Shown here one piece after another: positions 32,658-44,345 of a DNA stretch of 64,000 bases. Position 1 is the first letter of the stretch. Each line of letters begins with the position of its first letter. Origin of the DNA: Oegoconia quadripuncta (taxonomy: Eukaryota; Arthropoda; Insecta; Lepidoptera; Autostichidae); assembly GCA_949316235.1 (NCBI GenBank), contig OX438754.1:5813501-5877500 (forward strand), written 5' to 3'. A program made the translations under genes and the position numbers. The notes under the pieces were generated by a model, which saw only the letters and a program-made list of their open reading frames with translations, searched no databases and was not told the origin of the DNA.

Positions 32658-33230
32658 AATATGATTTTTTGGATAATACAAAAAAAAATAAGATAAATTG
32701 TTTAATTATTTGAATCGCAAGCGCTGTGATACACAAAAAAACAACTTGTCTAGTAGTAGATTTCAAATAATTTTATTATTTACTCAAAAGTCCAAGAGAC
32801 ATGATCAACTTGGCTCATTTTCACACTTTTATATTTTGGTGGGATTACTGACTAGCACGGTTGTTTTTTTTTTATGCACGACATTTTCGTACTTGACCTC
32901 AATCACACCTGATTTTAAGTGAAGATGAGTAGTACAGTAGGTAAAGTAAGAGAAATAGATTTTTGTTCCGCACTAAACTCACTAAAGAAAGTAAAGTCAT
33001 GAATCCATTTGCCTCGACGACGTACACGACGTATAGATAAATAAATAGTAATCACTATTTTCAATAATGTTACACGATATGTAAATCATATCGTTCGATC
33101 GTAAATTAGCCATTTCATGAAATGTCCAGGCGAATATGAAATGTGTAACTAGATTTAGGTACATAATGTAATGGCAGACTATATAGTCATGGCTGACATC
33201 ATAATATGATGTGCTTGTAGAAATTCTATA

Positions 33231-33479
33231 TTAAATTTTAAATGTGAGATCCTCTGTATACATGTCCAATCTTAATGCACCACACTCATCACAAATAAAG
33301 GATATGATTTGATCGTAACGTAGAGCGGTAAGTAAATTCACTGATTCGTACCTTTCTAGAATCCTCATTAAATAGGCAACTTTTTGGAGTAGTTTGCCGA
33401 ACAAGTCCCATACATTTTTTTTATACCACAGCTGGTTGAAATTGCAAGAAAATTTTTTATTATTAAAAAAACAATTCAA
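33231..33479 (-). other. Unrecognised open frame
   Basis: An 82-codon open frame on the minus strand with protein-like composition (NVWDLFGKLLQKVAYLMRIL, SFICDECGALRLDMY). It contains a C-x2-C pair but no FLYWCH, psq or BTB motif. No phase-1 acceptor was identified. It could be a retroelement remnant or a chance frame. Confidence 0.25.
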
Positions 33480-33707
33480 TTAAGTGGCTTGTACTCCAAG
33501 TGTAGACATTATTTTTTGAAAAATGTTAACAATCACTCGAAGCAACCTCTAACAATTGGCAGGAAAAATGTACAAATAAACACAAAATGCAATAATTAGA
33601 GCTGTAAACTTAATAAAATTTGATTCCCGTTTTTCGGACATCCTTTTTTTTGATGGTCATGTGCGTTTTATTTTTTTTCATATTTTTATGTATAGGACAT
33701 TATATAA

Positions 33708-34051
33708 GGTCTAACAAAATGAACCCGACAAACTTTGGCAATTGCACGTACATGACAATAAAATAATATATTCATTAAAAAAACTAGCCTTAACAATTTT
33801 GTTTCCGAATAAAAAAAATAAATGGAAGGGCTCGTGGTCGCCTTTCGGTGTCTTCAAAGATACCGCGGCACGTGTTTGTGTGTTGTGCCAAAGTACTTCG
33901 AGCGCGGCCATTAAGGTCCAACTCACAAAATTTACATTTCTAAATTTTATTTTTTGATAAAATCTGTTAACTTTAATGTTCTATATTTTTCATAATAGGT
34001 ACATCCTATACATACACTTTGCAACGATTGTCGGGTTAATTTTGTTAGACC
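33708..34051. mobile_element. MITE with GGTCTAACAAAAT ends, copy 2
   Basis: Inverted ends GGTCTAACAAAATGAACCCG and GGTCTAACAAAATTAACCCG. It has the same interior as the copy at 30.6 kb. It ends 72 bp from the stop of the next exon. Confidence 0.85.
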
Positions 34052-34122
34052 TTATAAAAGTGCCAATAAGGTTTATGTTTCCACGCAGTGAAGTTAGTTA
34101 CACAAGTCACTATCAATCCATA

Positions 34123-34316
34123 CTAGTGATTATGACTATTCTTCGTACTAATTATACTATTATAGACGGTGGTGACGGACGCTGAACACCCTGTTGTCCT
34201 CCGTTTGTTACACAACCACTGCACTTTGAGTCCTCTGTAGCTGTTCTGATAATATCTATAATGTCCGTGCTGGATCACTGGTTTGCCTTTCCTTCTAGAT
34301 CTTGTAAATATTGGCA
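34123..34316 (-). CDS. mod(mdg4): mod(mdg4)-type last exon, FLYWCH finger (exon 13)
   Basis: Acceptor gcggttatttattctAG, then 63 residues. Finger: KGKPVIQHGHYRYYQNS, VQWLC (W33, C35), TTGCSAS (C43), NSHNH (H61, H63), then TAG. Ser replaces the usual Arg/Lys right after the second Cys. CNKRR after the first Cys links it to the 28.5-31.9 kb subgroup, but the N-terminal half is different. Confidence 0.88.
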
Positions 34317-34487
34317 CTAGAATAAATAACCGCTTATTAGGTGAAACCTCATCAGATTATTGACCTTTATTACTTGAAACAGTCGTAAGCAATGAAACCA
34401 CTTCTACTTGCTTGTCTAAACGTGAAAACATCAGCAAACAATGGTATATGGATATAGGGTGAGGTACTTACAGTAGACAATTTTATA

Positions 34488-34550
34488 AAGAAATGGATAC
34501 GCGTTTGACCACAATCTCACCTGAAGGAAAGTGTCGATGAAGCACGCTAT
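34488..34550 (-). mobile_element. CR1-like LINE 3' end fragment
   Basis: ACGCGTTTGACCACAATCTC and TGAAGGAAAGTGTCGATG are the reverse complement of the LINE end seen at 44.3 and 50.0 kb. Confidence 0.55.
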
Positions 34551-34887
34551 TCCAGTAAATACGGGGCTTACGGGGCTCTTCGTAACGTCATTGCATATAA
34601 GTTGTTTAAAGGCATTCTGAACTGGTGTAGATCTCTTTAAAAAGTAAAGCACACCCTCGGCATGTTTGGTTGGCTTGAGCGAATTAAGAATGATTTTTTT
34701 GTAATGAGTATCGGAAAAAGGTGTTTCCATTATATCAAACACATAACATGTCTGGTAATTAGGTACTTTATATGTATAGGTAAGTGACTTGTGATGGTGG
34801 CGTACTAAAGTGTTAATGTATGCATGACACGTACAATCTTAGTTCCTCTGTTTTTTCTATTCCGTGTGGTAGAATTTGTTAAGATGT

Positions 34888-35143
34888 ATAAATAAATATC
34901 CTTAAGACATACACACAGCGCCGTCTAGTTCCACAGTAAGCAACTATAGGCTTGTGTTGTGGATACCAGATGGTTGATATACTACATAAATACATTTTGT
35001 GTAAATAAATACTTATTATAAATGAAAACATCCATAACTCGGGTACACATGTCCGTATTCATCACACAAACGTATGCCCCTAGCGGGATTCGAACCCGCA
35101 ACCTTTTGGTATAGTGGTCAGAGTTGCTAACCACTACACCAAA
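34888..35143 (-). repeat. Family B SINE
   Basis: Complete minus copy with the tRNA-like head TTTGGTGTAGTGGTTAGC and B box GGGTTCGAATCCCGC. Confidence 0.85.
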
Positions 35144-36155
35144 CAGGTCGTCACTGTATGTACATGTATGTACTAGAGAATAGTAGTATTTTAAGTAAGC
35201 CGTATATTTTAATATTTGTACAGCCGCCGGCACGATGGCCGTAACACTACCAATCAGTATAAGCTGGCCGCGAAACCTTACCAGAAATATAAACGCGGCG
35301 AGACCTGCTTATACTGGAAGGTGCAGTAGCTAAGTACATAAATTACCATAGTGAGACGAGTGCATTTAACAATAACAACAAATAGCAATTCTTCAAGCAA
35401 ACTATATTTTAACTAAGTCCACCGCAATTCAGTTACAGAAATTAACTAACATCATCGTTAAACTATACAACTATAATGTAATACGCCCATCACATTCGAC
35501 ACAATGATAATGCACAGGTAAATAAAAAATATATAGGTAATTACAAGTGAATTCTTGCTGTCCTACCACAAAAAAGCTAAAGAAATAATTAATTAAACTG
35601 TCGAGAACAGATAACACCTCTCCCATTCTAATCCTTAAACAGAGATTAAAACGCATAAAACTTTTTGTTGCTTATAATGAAGACATTATAAGGCATGTTC
35701 ATAGAATGTTTAAGTTTTTTATGGTAAGACTATGAAATTTTCATCAGATTGGTTCTCACTAATAAGTGTTTAAACACGCTTTAATAAACAAATTGAAACA
35801 AATTCCAAAATGTACAGTTGGAGAAAATAATTGCTTAGCAACTTTAGGACAAATTATTTTGGGATGTAAAAATAGATAAGGCAGGACACAAGTCACACAT
35901 CATCATGCTCTCATGAATATATCAATATACCTATAGGTAAGTACTTAAAATTGTTAGGCATTATTTGTCCTACCCAACACTACACTATAGCATTTACGGT
36001 AGAAGTTTAATATCGCTTTCTGTATCTAAAAACTCTGTATTTAAAAACAAAAATCTTAATTTATCCAATGAGGGCGCACTGAACGTAACTCAACCTCTTA
36101 ATAAACATAGTGTGTGTTGGACTTTATACCTGTTTGACGATTTGCCGACACATCT
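35144..36155. other. Interval without recognisable gene
   Basis: A weak inverted repeat lies around 35247-35325 (CAGTATAAGCTGGCCGCG / CGGCGAGACCTGCTTATACT). The rest is AT-rich. Confidence 0.4.
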
Positions 36156-36361
36156 CTAATGATTGTGCTTGTTCTTAGCCCTTATAACCATTTCGTTGTA
36201 GGTCACGACAGAAGCCCTGCAGCCATTCTTGGTCCATTTCTCGCATAACCACTGCTCTTCATTTTTGTCGAACCGACTGAAGCGTTGTCGATGGTAACGG
36301 TACTGTCCCACATTTAGTACCGGCCTCCCGCGTATTGAAAGCGAATACCACGCTTTTTTTG
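36156..36361 (-). CDS. mod(mdg4): mod(mdg4)-type last exon, FLYWCH finger (exon 14)
   Basis: Acceptor ctttaatttcAG, then 67 residues. Finger: GRPVLNVGQYRYHRQR, EEQWLC (W37, C39), KNGCRAS (C47), NKHNH (H65, H67), then TAG. A loop of about four extra residues (FDKNEE) precedes the Trp compared with exons 6-9. The exon begins with a lysine-rich KKAW stretch. Otherwise it is complete. Confidence 0.89.
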
Positions 36362-36535
36362 CTGAAATTAAAGAACAGCGTTGTAGTAACCTATATTATT
36401 TAAATGCACGACCATAAATTGTGTGAGGAATAAACGAAAATAAATAGTCAATGATTGATCGTGAAATTAATTTTATCAGTAAGTGGTTATATCAATAGTA
36501 CTATATGGTAATACTATTTAGACTGCTTATCTACG

Positions 36536-37195
36536 GCCTCCTGATTCTCGCGCATTCAATATTTTAAAGGCGACATATCGATGTATATAAGTGTGAAAGG
36601 GTTAACAGTGAAATGTCAAGTGCGCGAAAATCGGGGACCAGGAGCCTGATTCTCGCGCAATCGTGATTTTAGTGTTGATAAACATCAATAAGTATGTCAC
36701 ATATCTATGGACAGCGAAATGTCGAGTGAGCGATAATAGTGGTTCAGGACCCCGATTCTCGTGCGTTCGAGATTTCACTGTCGATAGACATTGGTATAAC
36801 TATCTCTTTCGTACTAATAAGGGCGTGCAAAAGTGACAAACCTATGGATGTCTATCGACCGTAAATGTCGAACGCACGAGAATCGGGGTCCAGGGCCCCG
36901 ATTCTCGCGCGTTCGACATATCACTGCCGATAGACATTGGTATGTCTATCTCTTTCACACTTACAAGCATGTGCAAAAGCGACAGATCTATGGATGTCTA
37001 TCGACAGAGAAATGTCGAATGCGCGAGAATTGGGGTCCAGGAGCCTGATTCTCACGCATTCGACATTTGACTGTCGATGAACATCAATAGATCTGTCACT
37101 TTTGCAGTCTCATGTAAGTGTGAACGAGATAGACATGCCAATGTCTATCTACAGTGAAATGTCGAGTGCGCGAGAATCTGGGTCCTATAGATTTA
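36536..37195. repeat. Tandem array of palindromic units
   Basis: Five consecutive units of about 105-148 bp. Each begins with GATTCTCGCGCATTCGACAT and ends with its inverted copy ATGTCGAATGCGCGAGAAT, so every unit can form a hairpin. Inner arms also pair (GTCGATAGACAT / ATGTCTATCGAC). CpG content is far above the surroundings. The third and fourth units are best preserved. Confidence 0.85.
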
Positions 37196-38125
37196 CAGTA
37201 TGTGATATCGCAAATATTTAACCTCATCGCCACATCGAAAACGATAATAGCACCGTTACATTGAATATATTATGGCACAAGCCGCTTTCAGTGTGTAGTG
37301 AAATTATAACATAACATAAAAATTATAATAAATCGTCACCAAGTGCCAGAAAACTAGTTAGAAAGGTGCATACTAAACCATAAAAACTATATTTCATTTA
37401 TGCCGCCTGTCGCTTTCATAGTCAGAAACATCAAATAAAAACTATAATCAATCCTCACCAAATGCCGGAGACCTATTTTACAAACTTCTCTATAAATGAA
37501 CTTCGAGAAAACCAGTTTGAAAAGTGCATGGCTTCAAATTAAAATCTTCGCGCGCGCAGTACCGGATACGTGCATAAGAAATTTTTCGTTCGATCGAAAA
37601 TGAGTTTTAATAGTTATGTAGTAGAAATCAAGGCAAACTAACTTAATTTTATGATGTACATTTAACCGCTGACGTGGGGGTCTCACAGACCCACGCTGAC
37701 ATGTAGAATACTTGTTCACGCTATTTAGGTGTGCTTACGCTACCACCTAGGTACCTCTATCGTTGAAGGATTTGATCCAAATTGCGTCTGCGCGTGAGAA
37801 ATATCAATTTTAAATCATAACCGGTATTTTTATTTTTAAGTTATGTCGACCTCAATAATTTTAGGTTAATGCCTAGAATAAAACAAAAATACTACGTTAA
37901 TTTAATGGGATTGATTAATTTCAAATTAAATTTTATTGATCTTAGGAGTCCTAAATGTAAATATTGCGTATGTATGAAGCATTTCCTGAGAGTGGACGAT
38001 GCAAAAGTAGTACGTCGGTCGGGATCGTTCCAAGTGGAAATCTATAGTTTCTGCCTACCCCAACGGTATGTGTCTTTTATTTATTTCTTTTAACATATAA
38101 ATAAAATTTGTCCAACATAAAAAGA
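37196..38125. other. Interval without recognisable gene
   Basis: Imperfect local duplications (AAAACTA..TTTCAT.. TATGCCGC at 37.30-37.50 kb). A 74-codon open frame at 37869-38093 (plus) resembles the end of a LINE ORF in composition but is not recognised. Confidence 0.35.
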
Positions 38126-38132
38126 TTTTTTT

Positions 38133-38452
38133 TATATGCACAACAGGTTGGTACTTAATCTCAATCACACCTGATGTTGAGTGAAGATGAGATCGAAGGT
38201 GGAAGCGTACCGACCCGGAAATCCCAACACATTTGGAGGACTGGCTATCTGATCTCTGACAACCGGAACACAACAATGCTATTAACATTGCTGCTTGGCG
38301 GCAGATTTAGATAAGATGGTGGTAGCTAGCCAGGCGGACATTTAAAATGCCCTACCACCAACCAAACCCAGTACTTAAACATCCACCCCGCTGGGGATCC
38401 CAATCGTAAACCCAATGTTGTTCACATTGAGCCACGGAGGCAGTTAAACACG
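38133..38452 (-). repeat. tRNA-like SINE, family C
   Basis: Head at about 38452 (GCCTCCGTGGCTCAATGTGA). Part of the B box is lost. The body is nearly identical to the copy at 32.3 kb, so these two are young relative to the one at 13.1 kb. Confidence 0.8.
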
Positions 38453-38770
38453 GTTAAAAAAGATATCATTGATTAAACGACGTTTACACAAAATAAGCGA
38501 TTTATGAGTTTATGAGTTGCCAGCGAAATATGAGAGTGTATCTAATCTCAAAAATTTTACAAAGCCATTACGAATTTTCGTCCACTAATCGTGGTGACCG
38601 TGTCACATCTTTGCTATCACAAGGTTCCAGATATTGCCAGTCCAATTTGTATTGAAATAAATTAGGTCCTAATAAAAGAATAAAAAAGAAGTGTTCTGGA
38701 TTATGCAGAATTCTATGGAGCATAGTACCTATCTCGCAGTGGGTTAGTAGCACAATATGTACTTAGTTCA

Positions 38771-38973
38771 CTATGTATGGTTATGTACATTATTGATCTT
38801 GACAATATCATTTTGCACTGAGGTAATGGAACTTCTACAACCACTGCTCCATTTTCCGCAGACCCATAGGCATTTTGGGTGGTCTTTCTTATAGCTACTA
38901 TGGCGGTAGTATCGAAAATCTCCGATTTGAAGTATAGGTTTCCCTTTTCTAGACTGTAGTATAACTATTTGAT
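38771..38973 (-). CDS. mod(mdg4): mod(mdg4)-type last exon, FLYWCH finger (exon 15)
   Basis: Acceptor atttttaatttccacAG, then 66 residues. Finger: RKGKPILQIGDFRYYRHS, KCLWVC (W36, C38), SSGCRSS (C45), NVHNHT (H63, H65), then TAG. Three extra residues (DHP) sit before the Trp, with an additional Cys at 34. The N-terminal QIVILQS lacks the usual Thr-Ser pair. Confidence 0.88.
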
Positions 38974-38979
38974 CTGTGG

Positions 38980-39500
38980 AAATTAAAAATATGATTCAAT
39001 GACAAGTTAGTCAAAATAACTGTGATATTTCTCAAGGAGACTCGTCAAATTAACGTTCTTGACACTCCACAGACTTGGGCTGAACCTATATAATGGGTTA
39101 TTTTACAACATTAATATTATTTGTTAGTCACATTAGTGCATACAAATCATTATACAAAGTTGATATCTCAAAAATCCATAGCATGTAACCTGCCCATGTA
39201 TTGGTAGACTTGATTCCTGAGAGAAATCCATATCATACTAGCCCACCATCCCGTCTGCATAAATAAAAAAACTTGGATGTATGAGCTCCATTACCCTGTC
39301 CAAAAAAAAACCAAACAACAAAAAAATAATGATTCTTTACCAAGGTAGTTCACAGAGTATATTATGTTTGCAGTAAATTTTAAAGTCACCAATGTAATTT
39401 ATTATATTAGAATTATAAAAGAAACTAACCGAGTTAATGAAAATTTGATTATTTTTACATTTGACAGAATTTTCTGAGCGTATTGTTATACCTAATAGCA
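38980..39500. other. Interval without recognisable gene
   Basis: AT-rich spacer with an A-run near 39302. No exon signature. Confidence 0.4.
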
Positions 39501-39504
39501 GCAT

Positions 39505-39740
39505 GTAGATAGCAACTCTGTCAGCGAGATGGTTGCCGCCGGTTCGAATTCCGCGTGGGGAAAATGTTTGTGTGATGAATACGAACATTTACTCCCGAGT
39601 CATGGATGTATTTAAATTTTATTTAAATGAATAAATATTTAAATATGTTTATCCGTTCTCTATTATCTATACAAGCTTTGCTTAGTTTGGGACTAGATGA
39701 TTGGTGTAAGTGTCCGAAATATTCATTAATTAAATTATAT
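39505..39740 (+). repeat. Family A SINE
   Basis: The 5' edge is degraded, but GCCGGTTCGAATTCCGCG (B box), the TGTGTGATGAATACGAAC body and GCTTTGCTTAGTTTGGGACT are clear. Confidence 0.75.
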
Positions 39741-40640
39741 AATAATCGTATATTCAAATAAGCGTTTTTTCGAAAAAGTTGGCATACAAAAACTTTACAC
39801 CACCTTTAAGATAATATTTTTGAAATAGTAATTTATTAAGCTTTTATTTCACACCCCACACGATAGTCTTTAATTTTTTTTTAAATTTTTCTTTAGTAGA
39901 GCCAAAGAAAGAATCTCTAAAAAAATCTAGATTAGGTATGCTTCTATAATTTCACGACCGTATTTGAGCTACCATTCTTTACAATTATATTAGATTTAAA
40001 TTGTCTACTTCAAGTAGTTTCTGAATAAATGGCGGTGACAAACGGACAGACACTGAGGTTATTCCATAAGTGTTCGGATTTGCCAAATTTAGGTACTAAC
40101 CATTAATAAAACTCATTCATTCGTATTTCGCTGAGTTTTATTGAATTATTTTACACTTATTTATATAATTTGTAATATAATTATGACACAATAAACACTT
40201 ATCTGTGCACACCACAACTACATACAATTACTTAACATTACGTCACATTTACGTGACGGTTCGAAAGATCCATATATTTACCCGACTGCGCCAGTAAGGA
40301 GGGTAATTTTTTTTCGTGTTTACATACAATCTATTTAGATTCTGGTCTGGTCCGATTTTGAAGTACATGATGTCATTTTCCTTAATCCATATCCATGGTA
40401 CATATTATTATGTATGTAGTCATTGATCAAATACTATGTTGGCATAATCACATTCACCTTATTACTAGTATTTGGATCTCCAAGAAGAAGAAGTAACTGA
40501 ATGCGTATAATGTATCGACGTTATTATAACGTTTAAACAATAGACATAAAAAGGAAAAAAATAACGTAACTGAATCACTAATGAAAGTTTTATCATAACA
40601 TCAGAATAACTATTAAAATTAGGCGAGATCATTTTCATTA
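39741..40640. repeat. Old dispersed repeats
   Basis: 39.84-40.05 kb has features of the 9.7 kb repeat (CACACGATAGT, GGCGGTGACAAACGGACAGA). 40.26-40.34 kb has a GACTGCGCCAGTAAGGAGGG repeat. No exon. Confidence 0.4.
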
Positions 40641-40643
40641 AAC

Positions 40644-40645
<2 letters not shown>

Positions 40646-40740
<95 letters not shown>

Positions 40741-40751
40741 CCACGCAAGTA

Positions 40752-40839
<88 letters not shown>
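40646..40839. repeat. Symmetric CA / GCAC / CA alternating tract
   Basis: About 194 bp: (CA)n, then (CGCA)n, one 15-bp interruption (CACCACGCAAGTACG), (CGCA)n, then (CA)n. Except at the interruption it alternates purine and pyrimidine throughout, the base pattern that favours Z-DNA. Cys/Val/Arg-only open frames over it are artefacts. Confidence 0.95.
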
Positions 40840-40842
<3 letters not shown>

Positions 40843-41094
40843 GTGCCTATAGCACTACTTTCATTTAGTTTATTGTATGGTAGCCTATCTCTAACTCACC
40901 TATGCACGTATCCAGGAGGGAGTTATTTGAACTTTCACCAAATCTCGGTCGAAAACAATTCCACGTGCGAATTTGTTTGCTATTGGTTCCGTTTTTGCGC
41001 TTTTTAAACCATTGGAAAACTGTGTTGCCAATTTCATCAAAAAGTGAAATATAATTGCACGCAAAACATTTTGTACAACTATGTGTTACAGTTA

Positions 41095-41780
41095 GGTTAG
41101 CTTTAGCCCGCGGCTTAGCTTGAGTGGAATAACTTTATCGCGTTAATTTGTTTATCCCGCGGGAACTACTCACTTTATCAGGATAAAAAATATCCTATGT
41201 CTTAATCTACGGTACGTTCCACATATTGTGGTATGTGGCATGGAACTTTAGTTCTTCGATTGACGCCTGGTTACTGCTGCCGGCCGCGTTTTGGGCAATG
41301 ATGATGTCTTCTTTTGAATGTGATTTTCCCATATTTGAAGTCCAGCTTTACGTTTACATATTGTCCATAAAATATTATTGGAAAGACACTATTTATTTAT
41401 GGGATTTATTTTAATTAGCATAGGAACTACATGACTCACTCGCGACTTGGAGGCAGACCGCTAAAACTGGCATCGGTCGCCATATACGAAACGGAGATAT
41501 AAATCAAACGAGAGCTCATGTTGAACAACCCAATTTATTAAAATAATTATCAATATATTTTCACAGGATTAGGCTGGTTACATAGTTGCTTAATATTAGG
41601 GCGTCCACACACCACAATATATGTATACCAAATTTCATCCAAATCCGTTCATCCGTTTCGCCTGATTGAGCAAAAAACAAACACACAAATAAATAAACAA
41701 ACAAATAAACAATCAAATAAATAAACCAACAAAGAAATAAACAAATACACAAACAAACATACAAATGTTCGCATTTATAA
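41095..41780. repeat. Composite dispersed retroelement pieces
   Basis: 41.10-41.21 kb (TTTATCCCGCGGGAACTACT, AAAATATCCTATGTCTTAA) and 41.60-41.68 kb (CAAATTTCATCCAAATCCGT) are two blocks that I usually see together in lepidopteran repeats. A 420-bp segment carrying the short ORF described separately lies between them. The end is (AAATAAAC)-rich, a simple tail. Confidence 0.5.
41207..41332 (-). CDS. Short ORF with N-myristoylation-like start
   Basis: A 41-codon frame starting MGKSHSKEDIIIAQNAAG and ending MWNVP before TAG. Gly2 and Ser6 fit the N-myristoylation pattern, and the acidic amphipathic segment ASIEELKF follows. It lies inside a composite repeat and probably belongs to a transposable element as an accessory or structural protein start; the family is not recognised. 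It may be truncated at its end. Confidence 0.35.
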   Translation of the reverse strand: MGKSHSKEDIIIAQNAAGSSNQASIEELKFHATYHNMWNVP

Positions 41781-41799
41781 TATTAGTTAGATTAGTGGG

Positions 41800-42494
41800 G
41801 TAGATTCCATCCCACAATGAATTGTATCTATACCTTCTACTATTTTGTAAATAATTTTTGTATTTTATTTTGTGTGCAATAAAGGATTGAATCATAATAA
41901 AATTGCTTTAGTAAGATATCGATTAATGATTTCACTTCCATTCTATCTATTCCTGTGTAAATCACCGACATATTAAATTTATGACAACCATGATTGAAGA
42001 GATAAATTTACATTTAATTCACATTTATATCGCTATTTCACCGATATTTTTATATAATACGATACAATAAATTATTTTATACATTGGTAAATATCATCAA
42101 AATTCATAAACAGCCGTCTTTTATATGATCGTGACAATTTGTTTGCAGCTGTTGAACTAAAAAAAAAGTGTATCAAGTCTCTGATGCTGCGTCCCGCTGT
42201 GCGTTTACACCATGACTGACGTCACAAAGCGATCAATTTTAATGATAAAACAGAATGTACCTCCATGCGCTAACCAATGTCAGCGTTGGTAAACTTTGTT
42301 AGTATACTGGTTTGACAATTATTTGGACTCAAAAACGAATGGGTAGACCAACTAACTCGTAGGGAACGCGAGTGATGTGAATTTGAAAAGTGGACGACTC
42401 TACTGACAAAAAATTTCCATTCCCAATGGTTCCGAGCAGCTGCCGACCATTCTTCAGATCTTCTGTCCATCTATCATCCAAGGTAATAGAAGAA
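41800..42494. other. Interval without recognisable gene
   Basis: The minus frame of 42329-42511 reads DRWTEDLKNGRQLLG and resembles the RW-DDL segment of LINE ORF ends; it may be such a remnant. No array exon. Confidence 0.35.
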
Positions 42495-42682
42495 TTAGTG
42501 ATGATGTTCATCGAACACTTTCACCAGGCAACTGTTCTGGGTTTTCAGAGTGGCTCGGCAACCATCACTCCATTTGACACACCGCCATACAGCATTGGGA
42601 CCTCTCTCACTGTGTCGATTGTATCGACCCTCCCCTAACAAAATCACTGGTCGACCATACTTTGATGTCGTGTATACTGGAA
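42495..42682 (-). CDS. mod(mdg4): mod(mdg4)-type last exon, FLYWCH finger (exon 16)
   Basis: Acceptor agaaacctttcttttAG, then 61 residues. Finger: SKYGRPVILLGEGRYNRHS, VWRC (W32, C34), DGCRAT (C41), DEHHH (H59, H61 with an extra His between), then TAA. The aromatic residue normally before Arg-Tyr is Gly (GEGRY). The VWRCVKW block matches the exon at 12.4 kb. Confidence 0.88.
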
Positions 42683-42699
42683 CTAAAAGAAAGGTTTCT

Positions 42700-43955
42700 G
42701 AATAACTTAAAGGAGAATAGGTACTTCAAAACACATAAAACTAAATCAACAACAGCTAACTAATGTTAAAACTGGAAGTGGTTCCTTGATATTTTCACGG
42801 CAGGACAATAAATAATCATTAACAAACTTTATACATCGCCCTCATTAAAATATAAATTTTCTAAAATACATAACTGGACGAACGTTATTCCAGAGATAAC
42901 CCAAAAACCGTTTGGGTGTTTCAGACTTAAATATATCATATTTGCAGCAATTCCCAAGTTTCTCCTTTATCGATACCTATACAGAAATGCCAGGCTATTT
43001 CACAATTAATAATGAAATATAAAAACCTTTTTGTAATATAAAAACCTTTATGTAAAATCAAAGCCTGAATTTAAAAGAGCAACCCTTCGTGTTTCTTGCT
43101 TGTTCTTCTCAGGGGAAAATTGCATTTTGAACAAGCAGTAGCTTAAAAATGTAAAATTGACTATTTTAAGTGTACTCTGTGTACCTACAAACTAAAGCAT
43201 TTTTGACTTTGACTTTGAAATGCACACGTAATACAGAAAGTACTTTCACTATTTTGTGATCCAACCTGCAAGTCTATAATATAAGAATAACCAAAAAAAT
43301 TTTGAATTTAGTTTATTTATATGAGATCAATAATCTAAGATAGATAATATTTTGCTTAGGATGACATAAAATACTATACTGAAATATTAGCGGTTTTCGA
43401 TTCAAGCGAAATGTACATTATTTGTAAATGTAAATTTACATTATCAAATAACTAGACAATTTTACGGTTTTCCGTATTAAGACTTACTACTAAACATTGT
43501 GTCTGGACATCGAGGATTTGCCGGAACCGCAATTTGGCGATTGGGGATTTTTTTGGGAGCTATCATGCTCACGCTTAACCAATTACACTTATTACAAGCA
43601 TGTGGTACCTACCTATTTGTAATAAAACCCTATTCGTAAATCTATCACAGATTCAGGAAAAAAAATATTTAAAATACATTTAAGTACATGTACCGAAGAA
43701 TAACTACCAGTAGATTATTGCTCAATGAAAACAATATCACTTTTTTTTTTTATATATATATGAGAGGGCGGCAAACGAGCATGCGGGTCACTTATGATTT
43801 CCTACATAGCTCCATAAATATGTATTTATAAAATTTTGTAGAACGCTTTCCATTTGCTCATATATAGGTTCCGCAGACAATGAACATAAAGTTTTCAGCC
43901 TGTTCAGGGCCGAGAATTAAGTTCAGCAATTGTTGACAAAATCTTCCATTAGGTT
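42700..43955. other. Interval without recognisable gene
   Basis: AT-rich spacer. 43741-43800 has a T-run then ATATATATGAGAGGGCGGCA, a repeat also seen at 48.67-48.72 kb (ATATATATTAGAGAGCGGCT). Confidence 0.4.
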
Positions 43956-43959
43956 TTTG

Positions 43960-44153
43960 TTATGTGTGATTGTGTTCATTTCTGATTTTGACAATCTCGT
44001 TCAGATAAGTCTTTATCGATGCTCTGCAGCCCAACGGCCACTTGACACAGACGAACAAACCCTTATCACCTTTGCTGGTGCTATGCTGATTGAAACGACG
44101 GCCATGGAGGAGTATCACCGGTTTACCTTGACTTGAGAATGTGTATGTGGCGC
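43960..44153 (-). CDS. mod(mdg4): mod(mdg4)-type last exon, FLYWCH finger (exon 17)
   Basis: Acceptor gttattcgtattccAG, then 63 residues. Finger: SQGKPVILLHGRRFNQHS, GLFVC (C35), PLGCRAS (C42), NEHNHT (H60, H62), then TAA. The core Trp two residues before the first Cys is Phe33, the same change as in the exon at 47.9 kb. All zinc ligands are present, so the finger can still form. Val-Lys-Trp after the first Cys links it to exons 4 and 16. Confidence 0.87.
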
Positions 44154-44199
44154 CTGGAATACGAATAACATCCCATTATGAAACTATTAAAGTTAGTAC

Positions 44200-44345
44200 G
44201 TATAAATCCTACAACCTTGGGATCTTCAAGTGTAGGGTGAATAGGCATCTACTGAGATCGCATGCTTCATCTTCGGCTACATCGTCACTTTCCATCAGGT
44301 GAGATTGTGGTCAAACGCGTACTTAACTCGATGTTAATCATAAGA
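44200..44345 (+). mobile_element. CR1-like LINE 3' end
   Basis: TACAACCTTGGGATCTTCAA, then GTGAATAGGCATCTACTGAG and CATCAGGTGAGATTGTGGTC. Same family as at 4.1 and 49.9 kb. Confidence 0.6.

Noticed and set aside
36536..37195. CRISPR-like repeat array
   Set aside because: Units are palindromic and contiguous with no unique spacers, and the genome is eukaryotic.
40465..40836. Cys/Val/Arg-rich open frames on the minus strand
   Set aside because: Pure translations of the CA/CGCA microsatellite.
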